Positions 11,691 to 22,475 of a stretch of DNA of 64,000 nucleotides are shown one piece after another (position 1 is the first letter of the stretch; the number at the start of each line of letters is the position of its first letter). The notes beneath the pieces are model-generated. The model was not told where the DNA came from, made no database searches, and worked only from the letters and a program-made list of their open reading frames with translations. Position numbers and translations under genes: made by a program. Origin of the DNA: Liriodendron chinense. Its lineage: Eukaryota; Streptophyta; Magnoliopsida; Magnoliales; Magnoliaceae. The DNA is taken from assembly GCA_003013855.2 (NCBI GenBank), contig ML058408.1, positions 7,975,356 to 8,039,355 on the forward strand, written 5' to 3'.

Positions 11691-11878
11691 GTGGAGGTTT
11701 AACGATGGTAGGGGATGGCATCAATGATGCACCTGCACTTGCTGCTGCTACTGTGGGTATCGTGCTTGCTCAACGTGCTAGTGCAACTGCTATAGCTGTT
11801 GCAGATGTGCTGTTATTGCAGGACAATATTTCTGGCGTGCCATTTTGTATTGCTAAAGCTCGTCAAACAATTTCACTG
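11691..11878 (+). CDS. HMA1: HMA1-like heavy-metal ATPase, hinge-domain exon
   Basis: HMA1 is a P1B-type ATPase of the chloroplast envelope that moves Cu/Zn-class metal ions using ATP (family knowledge). This exon encodes GGLTMVGDGINDAPALAAAT and continues to IAKARQTISL. It contains the GDGxND hinge motif that closes the P-domain around Mg-ATP, and matches HMA1 far better than other HMAs (GIVLAQRASATAIAVADVLLL). The acceptor is TTTTCCACAG at 11690 and the donor GTATTG follows 11878. The first codon is split (phase 1). The exon is open. The preceding exon is not in the window. Confidence 0.93.
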
Positions 11879-11969
11879 GTATTGATCTTGTTTCCATTGC
11901 CTTTCTACTAGTTAACTACTGTGATCATATATGTGGTTGATCTCAATTTTAAGATACATGTTCTTTCAG

Positions 11970-12056
11970 GTGAAGCAAAGTGTGGGACTCGCATTATCAT
12001 GCATTGTTGTTGCCTCTCTTCCTTCTGTTCTTGGTTTCCTGCCACTGTGGTTGACG
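11970..12056 (+). CDS. HMA1: HMA1-like heavy-metal ATPase, C-terminal membrane exon
   Basis: 29 codons, VKQSVGLALSCIVVASLPSV and on to LPLWLT, form most of a hydrophobic C-terminal transmembrane hairpin of the ATPase. The acceptor is TTCTTTCAG before 11970 and the donor GTATGC follows 12056. Phase is 0 on both sides, in frame with the previous exon across a 91-bp intron. The downstream intron has grown to about 10.1 kb. Confidence 0.93.
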
Positions 12057-12380
12057 GTATGCTTGTTTTAAACATGATGCTTTAGTTCATAATTTCTTTT
12101 AACCATATCATGTGTTATAGTCTTCAGAAGCCGTACATATGTATTGAAAATCGTATTCAAGAGAAACAAGTAAAGCCTGTATATTCTACAAATGGCTCGA
12201 GAGCATATTGTCACAGCCCAAGTGCTTCCCTAAGCATAGCCCATTCAACACTTGGGCGAGTCAACCAACCCCCAAGTGCTAGCCTAGCTACTAAAGGAAC
12301 TTCTATTGAACTAAAATGTATAATTTTTTTTCTAGATGGATACAAATTAGGAGCTCACCTTCTTATATAGAGCTAGGAAG

Positions 12381-13634
12381 TGTTGACAACCCCGAGTGTA
12401 GGGTTGCGCTGTAGTAATAATTGGATCGTGCGATCGAGATCGTCCTCAAGGATTAGAGAGGTTTACCAATTCCAAAGATCTAACTTGGCTAAATAGATGA
12501 ACTGTTTTGTATTGAATTGAGTTGAAGAACATAAACAACTAAAAAGTATGAAATCTCATAAATAGAAGAAACTAGAGCACCAAGGATCCACTTGTAGCAA
12601 TCCTCAATGTTAACCCATTCATCAAGCACAAACACAATTGGAATTGAAGTCCTATCTCTATCCAATCGGAAGATATCACATTCAAAAGCTCATAAACAAT
12701 TAAGCATAATCTGGAAATTCCGAACTTTTAGTTCTATTTCAAGTACGGAGAACTTGAACCAATGGAACTTCGAAGCATCAACCGTATCTGGAAATCACGG
12801 TAGATCTAGGGTTTCCAACATTCAATTTTCATAATAGCATAATGATCAATCACAGAAACTCATAAGCATCTCATGTACTTGGCACAAGAGATCTCAAAAT
12901 TCTCTAAAATTACCAACTTTATTCAAACTAGAACTTGGAAAATCCAAACTTAAACTTAATGTACTTGAGTAAACGAATTAAATATCAAAGATTAACTACA
13001 AGCTTCACCTTTTAGCCCTAGCTAAGAGGTCTAGCCAATCATAGACATGATTGAACTCAGTCATAGACATGATTGAACTAAAAATCAAAAGAAACACTAG
13101 AAAACATCAACTTAGAAGAAGAACTTGGAAGTCCCACTTCAGATCTCTCCACCTTTAGCACGTCTAGTACTCTTCTATGATGCCTTAGGAAGAGAGTAGA
13201 TGTTTCTTTATACAGAAAAAATCGTGCATCTCCTCTCCAAGTGCGTAAGATTTTCGTACTTACGTCGGTTTCGATGGATCCTTCTATGGATCGAACTTCT
13301 CACTTCAATGGCTCGAAGTCGGCTATGATGGCTCGAAAGTAGTCTTGAGAGTTACGAACTTTCCAGGCCAATTTATGATGGATCGAAGTGAATTTCGAGG
13401 GATCGAAATGAATTTTATGATGGATCGAAGATTTGTCTAGAGAGTTGTCCAGAAATCTAGTATTTCGGGCATGTTCGAGGGATTATTCGATGGGTTGAAG
13501 ACCAATCAAAATCAATTTTATGATGGATCAAAGACCAATCGAAAACCAATCAAAGTTGTCTGTTCTTTAACAATGGAAACTATGTAAATGTGTGATGAAT
13601 TGGGGTCTAAATATGCACAATTCAGTACTCAGCA
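12381..13634 (-). repeat. Athila-like 3' LTR
   Basis: The + strand starts TGTTGACAACCCCGAGTG and ends GTACTCAGCA. To its right, on the minus strand, lies GGGACTAGCAAAATGC followed by a purine/T run, the polypurine tract that precedes the LTRs of the related elements at 49757 and 51279. Its GATCGAA-type repeats (13280-13550) lie upstream of a TATAAAG (minus) near 13211. Confidence 0.8.
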
Positions 13635-14158
13635 CACACCCAAACCAGCATTTTGCTAGTCCCGAGCAAAACATGCGTGATAGTAAATTCAAATTCCCAA
13701 CTCAACCCTCTCTAGGAAAATAAAATTCTATGCCACCCAAGTCATGTATCAGTGAAATTCAGAGATGCTTAGCAACAGGTATTGAAAAACCCATCTTCCA
13801 ATAATTTAGTAAGTGTTCAAACTGAGTTCCAGCTAATTTATTGACTAATAGTGTATCCATACAATCATAGTCTAGTGTACTTAGTGAATTCTCAACTCTC
13901 CATTACTCAGGATTAACTTTCCATTGATTGATTTGATTGGAATAATGATTCAGAAAGTGCACAGTTCAACACAAGTCTTACTAAGATTTTGCCATGAAAT
14001 TCATGTCAGCTTTGGATTTTTCATCAACGGCTTTCACGCTATTCTCTTTCCTGGTGGTTATAGGTAGCTATTTCCGACTTTTCCATCAGCGCTTTTCACT
14101 CTAATGCCTTTCCTAGGTGATCATAGGTAGCCCTTTTCGATACACTATTTTTGAGCTA

Positions 14159-14210
<52 letters not shown>

Positions 14211-14804
14211 CTCACTCTTTCTTTTCTTCTTGAATCATGATGGCAAACTTTCCAAACTTGGTTCCTAGCACTTCCAAGCCATAGTCCAAACAACCCATAA
14301 TATCTAGTTTAGTCCTTAAGAATGTGAGTTATATGTGTAATGTGAACTCGTCTTATCATTGTTCAAACTTTCAATTGGTCAATTAATAAAAGGAACACAC
14401 GTGAAGACTTCAAAATCGAAGGATTATAAATTTTCAAAATCAAGTCACTTCCTATCTCATCATCTCAAATTCGCATAAACTTGAATTCATAGAAATCAAC
14501 TTTCTAAGAGAGTTTAAAATCAGAAAATTGAAAAGTTTTCAAAAATTTTGCTTGAAATGTTGCAAATACTAGTAGATTCAACAGGAATCTTACCCCCAAC
14601 CTAAAGTTTACATTGTCCTCAATATAAGAAACATATGCAATATGCAACAACATGAGAGCAATAACAAAATAAAGGAGACTGAGAAAAAGAGTAACTGAGA
14701 GATTCGAAAACAGTGTCTTCTTCATATCTAAACAAATCAACTCAAAGCAATAAAACAAAAACAAAAACAAACCTAATCCTAAACTACTTTATCCCTCCAT
14801 CAGA
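13635..14804 (-). other. Athila-like 3' noncoding region with two polypurine tracts
   Basis: No coding capacity is recognised. On the minus strand a first tract follows GAGGACAATG near 14590-14615 (TTGGGGG), and a second lies directly before the LTR at 13635-13660. The same pair occurs in the elements at 48800/49750 and 52215/51285. A (TC)n microsatellite interrupts it at 14162-14207. Confidence 0.7.
14162..14207. repeat. (TC)n microsatellite
   Basis: 46 bp of uninterrupted TC dinucleotide repeat inside the Athila-like 3' noncoding region. Confidence 0.97.
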
Positions 14805-15343
14805 CTATGAGATCAAATCATCCTGGTACACAAGGTATTCCAGAGAGATGGACACGTCCTCTGGATCAAACTTCTCCACAAACGGTTTCGACTTTTGACC
14901 ATTCACTTTGAATTCATTACTGTTCGTGGGATTCACTATCTTGATAGCCCCATGAGGATATACCGTTTTAACTACAAAAGGGCCGGTCCATCGAGATCTT
15001 AATTTGCCCAGAAATAAATGGAGTCTCGAGTTGTAGGATTTTTTACTTAAAAGTCTAGCTTGCATCCGTCGCATGACCCGGTCCCCCCTCATTGGGACCT
15101 AAAGAGCACATTATTTCTAGGTTCGAATGACTTTCTGAAAATATGATTGTCATGAAATGCTTCATTCGACTCTTGTAAATCCGAAAACTCTCATATGCAT
15201 CGTTCCAGTTCTCATCAAGCTCATTTAATTGACGTTTTCTTAGCGAGCTAGCCTTGTCAACATTAAAATTTAATGCTCGTATCGCCCAATAGGCTTTGTG
15301 TTCAAATTCCACGGGAAAGTGGCAAGCTTTCCCATAGACAAGT
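14805..15343 (-). pseudogene. Athila-like integrase C-terminal part
   Basis: Two overlapping minus frames: 15312-15055 (VEFEHKAYWAIRALNF, LRKRQLNELDENWNDAYE) and 15092-14805 (LFLGKLRSRWTGPFVVKTVY, FKVNGQKSKPF). This is the well-conserved end of Athila/Tat-group integrase, with a frameshift between the frames. Residues before VEFEHKA (LVYGKACHFP) continue to 15343, where G2b interrupts. The catalytic core, RT and protease are missing from this copy. Confidence 0.85.
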
Positions 15344-16275
15344 TGATGTAGGATGCCCTAATTATGATGCATGCTCATGAACACATAATCCAACGGAAAT
15401 AAACAACAATAATAATCTAAAATTTAGCATTTATCATCATAAATCAAGAGAATCATAAAAGAAGCAAGCAATGGAGCGAGCCATCATCACAACCACGAAG
15501 TGTGAAGTTCAATTATTGCTTAGGTTGGATCTGGCGAGGGATGGAACCTCCCGATCTTGCATGGTCATAACCCAATCAAACAATGGAGTTCACTAGTCTG
15601 GGAGATCAAAGGATTTCTCGGATTAGGGAATTGAAAATTTGAGGAATTGGAGTTTTGATTCAATTCTCAAATTTAGGGTTTGGGGATTTGGAGATAATAG
15701 AAATAGAGAGAGAAGGAAGAAGAAGTTTACCTTAGATGAATATTAGAAGGGCATAAGAAGCAAAGAGAAGAAGAGGATTAGGGAAGAAGACGAAGTTTCA
15801 TGAGAGAGAGAGAGGAAGGAGGCAACTAAAAGGCTTGTTTTTCATTAATCAACAACTAAATTCGTGTTTAGGGCTTAACCCACTTAAATAGACACTAAGA
15901 AATAAGTAAAAGACTAAAATACCCTCAATACTTGAGTAAAAAAACTAAGCAAAAGAAAATATTCCGCGCGGTGGTCGGGCGCCCGATGAAGGCAAAAAAT
16001 GTCCAGAGATTAAGGATTCCAAGTTCATGAATTTCGGGCGCCCGGTGACTTGTGGTCAGGCGCCCGACGTCGGTGAAAACTGTCTAGTAAGCTTTTCTCG
16101 CCCGACAACTTCCAGTCGGGTCTTCCTCCATCCTACACACGTGTCTTCCCAATTTGGGGTCTTCCACGTGTGTAGGGTCTTCAATGCTCCTCAATGGTCA
16201 CCTAGCCACAAGGACGATGCTTGTGGCGTGTGTTTTCTTCGTTGATAGACTTTGAAGGGTCTTGTGTCCTCGTCA
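15344..16275 (-). repeat. 3' LTR of G2b
   Basis: TGATGTAGGATGCCC at 15344 to GTGTCCTCGTCA at 16275. The palindrome TCGGGCGCCCGA and variants lie at about 15975-16110, upstream (minus) of the TATA-like region near 15890. It is preceded on the minus strand by the purine-rich GAGGAGAGT. Confidence 0.88.
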
Positions 16276-17850
16276 ACTCTCCTCGAGTGAAAAAAAACTC
16301 GACTCTGACGAGTTAAAGCTCTTGTGGCGCTCTAGCAAAATCGGATCAATGTTTTGCAATTCCGCTTCAGTCAACCACGTGGATTCTAACGGTGGTCTAT
16401 TCTTCCATTTGACAAGATATCTTTGGAAACCTCCTCCTCTCATGGAAACTATCTCTTCATCCACAACTTCCTCAATTTCCTCTTTGTGATCAATAGGTGG
16501 GGGAAGGGGTGTAGTGGGTTGTGAAGCAAAATCATGAAATGGCCACGAAAGGGAATAAGGACCAGTGGTAGGATTAAGGGAATGGACTAGATTTTCCACA
16601 TTAAACATTGGATTAAATGCTCATTTCAAGTGGGACGTCTGTCCTATACACGTTGGACCCAATTCTTTGCAATACTTTGAATAGTCCAGTACTACGCGCT
16701 TGTAATTTCTTAGCGGTGCCCTGTGAGAACCACTCTGGCCTTATCCTCACCATTACATAGTCTCGTTTCTATAAGTGTTGAGATCTACAATGAGAGTCAA
16801 TTGAACATTTATGATTGCCATTGCTTCTATTAATCCGTTGTCTAATATATGTATGCAATTCGTGAATATATCTTGCAAATGCATTGGCTGACTCTGAAGA
16901 CCTTTGGGTGACAGACATGGGTGAAACTACAGGACGTGCTGAAAAAGCAATGGACTCAAAATAAACAATCTTATGAAAATAAACAACCCTATAATCTAGA
17001 ACTTTGAAAACTGTAGCAAAATGATACTTCTCATGGGTGACACATAACTTATTATTCTTTAAGATTCCATTGGTCTGCTCTAACTGATAGAGGTGTTGAT
17101 TCTCATTATAAGTATTATAAACAATGATGATTTTCAAGTATCCCAACACTTGAGAACACACACTATTAATACCAAGTCTTTAGCAGATCTTGGCATCAGC
17201 CATTTTGTCCAAAATGTTATCAAGATGCGGGATGGGGGCTATATAACCATCATGCCATGATTACATCGCACTGAGATTTTGTGGATGGTCAGAATGTGCC
17301 CACATGTGCGCCACATGCCATTGTTCTTGGAAGTGAAAAGGGCAGGCATGACACAGAACAAAACTCCAACTCAAACTTTCCTTATTGAATTATTCCTCGA
17401 GAAGTTTATCAAATTGACGCTGCATTTTTGTATTTTCTACGGGGTTCACTTGGTATTGAGAAAAGCATGACAGGACCGACCTAGGGACAAGATCGATTGT
17501 GTGTTGAATGTCCCATTTGGGTGAAAATTTATCTCATAAATCATCTGGTGGGATATCACAAGTCATGTGGGTGTCTACCATCATGTCCTCACTAGTCTCC
17601 TTTTCAAATTCATTTGTGTGCATTATGGTAAGAAACTTAGATTGGGACTCTACATCACTTAAGTCACATATGATTTCTGAAAGTGATGCAGTCTCAATTT
17701 CTTCGACCTTTTCACCACTAGCACACACTTCGTCATTCTCAATGATGATTAGAGATGCCTCAATTTCTTCCATTTCATCACTACTGATGTTAGGCATGTA
17801 CTCTTCCACTTCATAAACATCATGTTTGGACCCTTCCAACGTGCCGTTCA
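16276..17850 (-). pseudogene. G2b internal relic: RT scraps, integrase tail, chromodomain
   Basis: From right to left: acidic pre-RT region (17854-17534; VYEVEEYMPN, THMTCDIPPDDL), degraded RT entry and palm fragments (to about 17170), an RT thumb-like stretch (KLCVTHEK), then integrase C-terminal text (SPMSVTQRSSESANAFARYI). A single frame at 16608-16273 carries FNVENLV and the chromodomain (RYLVKWKNRPPLESTW). RNase H and the integrase core are absent, as in G2a. Confidence 0.78.
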
Positions 17851-17893
17851 CCAAGGCATAATGTTGATCATCTTTTCCATAGTTAGGGCTAGT

Positions 17894-18013
17894 TTAGTTG
17901 AATGCCTCTAATTTGTCGTTGAGATTCTGGAAGGATTTTCTAGAATGGTTTTCAATGTTGTCCAGACATCGGGATATGGCGGCCAAAGCCTCCAGAATCT
18001 GATCCTGATTCAT
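17894..18013 (-). pseudogene. G2b gag N-terminal fragment
   Basis: ATG at 18013 (minus), MNQDQILEALAAISRCLDNI, 39 codons, then a stop at 17894. The capsid and zinc knuckle that should follow are deleted. Confidence 0.7.
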
Positions 18014-18448
18014 GGTAGTGATGCGTAATCCAAAACCATGACCAAAACGAATAAGCACACAACGGAGGACTTGTCCTAGGTTCTTCCTAAACTTGACTCT
18101 ATGGATTGGATGACTCACAATGTGAATGATATGAATCTAATCCTATGATGATGTATGAACTGACAAACTTCCTAACCCTAGCATCACCAAACCAGAATTT
18201 TCTAATTTAGGAAATTTTCTAAATTTGGAAACTTTCCAAAAATGGAAAACTTTCCAAAAATAGCAAATTTCAAAAGTTAGACTTTCTAAGTCTGGAAACA
18301 CAAAATCCGGACGCTACGATCCAAATCTGGAAATTTTCCAAATCTGGAAACTTTCTAAAAATGGAAAGTTTCTAAATCTGAAAATTTCTAATACTGACCT
18401 AAAATTAAAACCCTAGTTTGATAACTCGATCTAAACATAACCATGCAA

Positions 18449-18467
18449 GCCCAAATCTCTGATACCA
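18449..18467 (-). other. Primer-binding site of G2b
   Basis: The minus strand reads TGGTATCAGAGATTTGGGC four bases after the LTR end (CTGCATCA). The first 11 bases match the 3' end of initiator tRNA-Met. This fixes the orientation and the 5' LTR. Confidence 0.85.
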
Positions 18468-18471
18468 AATT

Positions 18472-19062
18472 TGATGCAGGATGCCCTAATTATGATGCAT
18501 GCTCATGAACACATATAATCCAACGGAAATAAACAGCAATAATAATCTAAAATTTAGGATATATCATCATAAATCAAAAGAATCATAAAAGAAGCATGCA
18601 ATGGAGCGGGCCATCATCACAACCACGAAGGGTGAAGTTCAATTATTGCTCAGTTTGGATCCGGCGAGGGATGGAACCTCCCGATCTTGCATGGTCATAA
18701 CCCAATCGAACAATGGGGTTCACTAGTCCGGGAGATCAAAGGATTTCTCGGATTAGGGAATTGGAAATTTGAGGAATTGGAGTTTTGATTCAATTCTCAA
18801 ATTTAGAGTTCGAGGATTGTGGAATCATAGAAATAGAGAGAGAAGGAAGAAGAAGTTTACCTTAGATGAATATTAGAAGGGCATAAGAAGCAAAGAGAAG
18901 AAGATGATTAGGGAAGAAGATGAAATTCCATGAGAAAGAGAGAGAAGGAGGCAACCAAAAGGCTTGCTTTTTATTAATCAACAACTAAATTCGTGTTTAG
19001 GGCTTAACCCACTTAAATAGACACTAAGAAATAAGTAAAAGACTAAAATACCCTCAATACTT
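18472..19062 (-). repeat. 5' LTR of G2b, missing its U3 end
   Basis: It aligns with 15344-15934 of the 3' LTR, then homology stops at about 19062. The roughly 340 bp of U3 holding the palindrome array is gone, replaced by Athila-like gag. Confidence 0.85.
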
Positions 19063-19066
19063 TGGG

Positions 19067-19395
19067 TTAGGATGACACATGCTCATTAAGAAAAGCCTTT
19101 TGTTGCACATTGTGTTTCTGTTTGATTGTGCAAAGGTTGACATATGAGGGAATTTGTTTAATGGCATACAGTAGAGGAATGCTGATTTTAACTTGCTTGA
19201 AAGCCTCTAGAATGTCATGAGAGTTAGCTAGAGGTTTGGGTGCAATCAACCTTGATGGGAATGGTGCAACGGGCTTATATTGGTGTTCCTTCTCTTGTGG
19301 GGCTGAGCTATATCCATTTTCATTCTTAGAAATTACTGGATCATTAGGCTTGTTGGCCTTCATTGGAATAGATTTATCAATTTGTTTACCATAGA
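19067..19395 (-). pseudogene. Athila-like gag/protease-proximal fragment
   Basis: The minus frame reads PNDPVISKNENGYSSAPQEK, YKPVAPFPSRL, DILEAFKQVKISIPLLYAIK, then NVQQKAFLNEHVSS. This is the conserved C-terminal part of Athila gag, also found at 53769-54341. It is the upstream half of the element whose integrase tail is at 14805-15343. Confidence 0.82.
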
Positions 19396-19604
19396 AGGGG
19401 AAGAGTGGGGGGCATCAACCCTAACTCTCTTTTCTCTCCTCCCAACTTTCTTCTCTTTAGTCTAAATATCTACAGCGACCATTAGTTTGAAAATGGTTGT
19501 GAACCAACATTAGACCAACCGAATAAGAGAACATGTCGAAGGAAGCACGCCCAAGGTGTTCCATAATGGTGATAGTATACATGCTGCTATAGCCTTTACA
19601 AGCG

Positions 19605-19634
19605 CCCCCCCCCCCCCCCCCCCCCCCCCCCCCC
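19605..19634. repeat. Poly-C tract, 30 bp
   Basis: 30 consecutive C. Its length in the true genome is uncertain because such runs are hard to sequence. Confidence 0.9.
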
Positions 19635-19679
19635 ATTTCTGGATCGTTACAAGCAATGTTTTAAACATTGACTACATCG

Positions 19680-19910
19680 GCCGATATATCTTGTATCCCA
19701 CCTATGCGATACAAAACTCATATGTAGTGCCAATATATCCCACCTGTGCGATACGAAACTCATAGGTAGTGCCGATATACCTTGCATCTCTGCCTTTACT
19801 AATGCAAGTATATTCAAATTGAATGCATAACATTTAGGAGTGTATGTGTTGATAATCGGCACTACCTATGAGTTTTGTGCATTCAATTTGAATATACTTG
19901 CATTAGTTCA
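19680..19910. repeat. Interlocked inverted repeats (A-B-A'-B')
   Basis: A is 21 bp (19756-19776) and its exact reverse complement A' is 19855-19875. B is 30 bp (19798-19827) and its exact reverse complement B' is 19878-19907. The order is A, B, A', B', so this is not a simple hairpin. A partly diverged direct copy of A and its flank lies just upstream (about 19685-19730). Confidence 0.92.
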
Positions 19911-21540
19911 GGAAGACAGGCATAGCTTAGGACCCTATGTAAAGGAAACATATTATATGCACTTCTTTTTTGAGATGTTATGATTTAAAAGTGTGTATTA
20001 AGGTCTTTTTTAACAATTCCTGAAGTTTAATTGAAAAATTCAACCATTTTCCCAATGTTTCCCCATGTTTTCCAAAAAGTGCGATAAATTACCCGATACA
20101 AATGATATATCCCGTGCGATAACCAATAGGTATCTGTATCCTAAGGGTGCAGTACGTAACACGATACCGATATTTCAAACACTGGCTACAGGGTCGTAAG
20201 TCAGTTACGGGCTGATACGGAACCGTTATGGCTCGTTTTTTCTGTAATGATTGTTTCGGTCTTTTAACGCATAACGGTTATGTCCGTTACCATTACGTAA
20301 CGGCCATTATGGCTGTAACATAACCAGTTTGGTATATCATGCATGCACCAACCCCTGTGCGTGAGATCCAAGCTTTGCATCAGGTTAACCCTATGCTCTA
20401 GATACCCTTGGGAAAAATCAGGCCATTGTACTTATCAAATGGGCCATCTATAAATATAGTAAACAGAGTCCTTCCAATAGTTGCATCCCTACGTGGCAGG
20501 TCCCTTGTTCTTCGTACATTTTCTTAGAAATTATTTGAGCAAATTTTGAACTTTTCTCCTCCTCTACAAGAAGTTGCCAAAAAAAGAATAGAAAAGAAAA
20601 AAGCCTGGTGATATGATACATAAGAGGAATTGGAATTTTGTAGAGCCATCATTCTTTCATCCGAGTGGTATGTCTGCCAACTGGGTCCATTCATTTATTT
20701 GGCCATGGCATGGATGGCACATGTATAAAAGTAATTACACGTATTAGGCATTGCTATCTATCTTTTCGGTGGCTACTAAAACAACAGTAGAAACTGAAAA
20801 TAATTAATGGTCAGAATAAAGTTGATGGATATGATTGTCTGATAGGCTTGATTATGGAAATATAAGCCATCCTTGATTAGGGCCCAATAGATGGATGGAC
20901 CAGATTAACAATTTATCCTGCGATGTGCACTGTGCATCATATGGTTCCCTACTAGTAATGTTAAAATCTTGGCCAAAATTTTTCTCCATCCATTTAGTCC
21001 ATAAATTGCCCTCACCTGATAAGTGAACCAGCCCAATTTTTTCAGCAGGGCATCTACACAACTGGTAGCATCTGGACAGCTGGGATCTCCCATATGCTTG
21101 CTATACTCGCACATGGATTGGCATGTAGATATCCTCCTTTCTACATTCTAAAATTATACTTTTTGGAAAGGTCACAGATTATTTTTATAGTATGAAGGGA
21201 CTACCCTCATGTGTTATAGTTCACCATCTTGAAAAACGTGGTGACTTACCCTCACTTGTGACACTTATGCATGTCTATCAAGACCCAAAAAAATTGTAGG
21301 GATATATTGGTGGAGCACCTCTTTTAAATCACAGTAACTAGAAATCCAAACCATTCAGTTGTGGATATCAAACGGATTATTAAAAGAGTTATTGGTGCAA
21401 ATTCCATTGGCAATTTCAGAATTTTGGTTTCTAATTTTGCCCTTGAAAATTAATGTTACAGAGATCATCAATCCTCCCACTCCGAACTGGATGATTCATA
21501 TTTAATGGTTACTTGCTATCCAGGCACTTTTTTCTTTTTT

Positions 21541-21707
21541 AAGTTGGACATACTTTTTTTTTTCCTTTCTTTCTTTCTTCCTTTCTTTTAAAGCACACAC
21601 CCGCACCCCACACACTCACACACCCACTCACACCACATGGGCACTCAATCCCTGGTCTTGGTGTTGAAACTCTTCTGAGTCTACCGCTGAGCCATGAATG
21701 GAGACCC
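21541..21707 (-). mobile_element. tRNA-derived SINE-like copy
   Basis: The minus strand reads GGCTCAGCGGTAGACTC (A-box-like), AGTTTCAACACC, then GGGATTGAGTGCCCATGTGG (B-box-like region), a GT-rich stretch, and an A/G-rich tail ending near 21541. A second copy is at 23955-24063. No tRNA cloverleaf is seen, so it is not a tRNA gene. Confidence 0.65.
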
Positions 21708-22161
21708 ATACTTGAGCAACCCATATGAACGAATCCCAAGCATACTTCATAAGTAGCTTAGTGTGTAGCAGTTCCTTCATATCGAAGTAGCTTACTATGT
21801 GGCAGTTCCAATACCAAATTCCAGAGCAACCTGCAATCCAAGTAACCTTGATGAAAGTCATATTTTCAAGGGGGAAAAATACTTACTGAAAAGAGTATTA
21901 GGTTTGGTTAACCTACAACTGGCCGTCAGTGATCAGACTCCTTCCAAATCAATGCAGGTAGGCTGCTTGTTAATAATGACTTATGCTGCCTCTAATGCCA
22001 AAAAGGATGTATACAACTAGTAAAGGGAACTCAATTACAAATTACAATTCATTATACATTCATTCTTGAACTCGTTGGTCATTTTCTTTATGTGGGCCTG
22101 TGTCGTCTCGCTAGCTTTACTCTGAGCTTATCAAATTCTGGTATCTTTTGAAATACTGCAG

Positions 22162-22338
22162 GTTCTTTTACATGAAGGAGGGACCCTTCTCGTCTGCCTA
22201 AATTCGATCCGAGCTCTAAATGATCCTACTTGGTCCTGGAGAGAGGATCTCCAACACATGCTTGATGGATTTAAAGAATCGATAGCTTTGCTCCTAAAGA
22301 GACCATCCTCCAACACCATCCCAGCAGCACCCTTATAA
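22162..22338 (+). CDS. HMA1: HMA1-like heavy-metal ATPase, terminal exon
   Basis: After AATACTGCAG the frame reads VLLHEGGTLLVCLNSIRALN, then DPTWSWREDLQHM and a variable tail ending at TAA (22336-22338); 58 codons. LLHEGGTLLVCLNS is diagnostic of HMA1. It continues LWLT of the exon ending 12056 in phase 0. No stop or shift is seen. An AATAAT near 22427 could serve for polyadenylation. A TIR element begins only 138 bp past the stop. Confidence 0.93.
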   Translation, partial: VLLHEGGTLLVCLNSIRALNDPTWSWREDLQHMLDGFKESIALLLKRPSSNTIPAAPL

Positions 22339-22475
22339 CTTGCATGCTTTGTAGGTGGGTGGTTTTCCGCCCATTGTTTGTATGAATGAAGTACATGGTT
22401 GGACATTAGACATGAGACTAGTTTAGAAAATAATGAAAATCATTGTGGGGGAACATATCTATCCCATTTATATAT

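Larger units (their letters stand above)
15344..19062 (-). mobile_element. Deleted chromovirus G2b
   Basis: On the minus strand: truncated 5' LTR (19062-18472), primer site (18467), leader, gag start (18013), pre-RT/RT scraps, integrase C-terminus, chromodomain, 3' LTR (16275-15344). It inserted into the Athila-like element. Its internal deletions match G2a, so it could only have moved with helper proteins. The right end is truncated, so no TSD can be confirmed. Confidence 0.85.
12057..22161 (+). other. HMA1 last intron, 10.1 kb, filled with nested retroelements
   Basis: It begins GTATGC after LWLT and ends AATACTGCAG before VLLHEGG, joining two codons that are adjacent in HMA1 proteins. Inside are an Athila-like remnant (12381-19395) interrupted by chromovirus G2b, a poly-C tract, an interlocked inverted-repeat locus and a SINE-like copy. 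12057-12380 and about 20170-21540 show nothing recognisable. Confidence 0.85.

Noticed and set aside
19556..19765. Frame with a polyproline run
   Set aside because: Translation of the poly-C tract and its neighbouring repeat.
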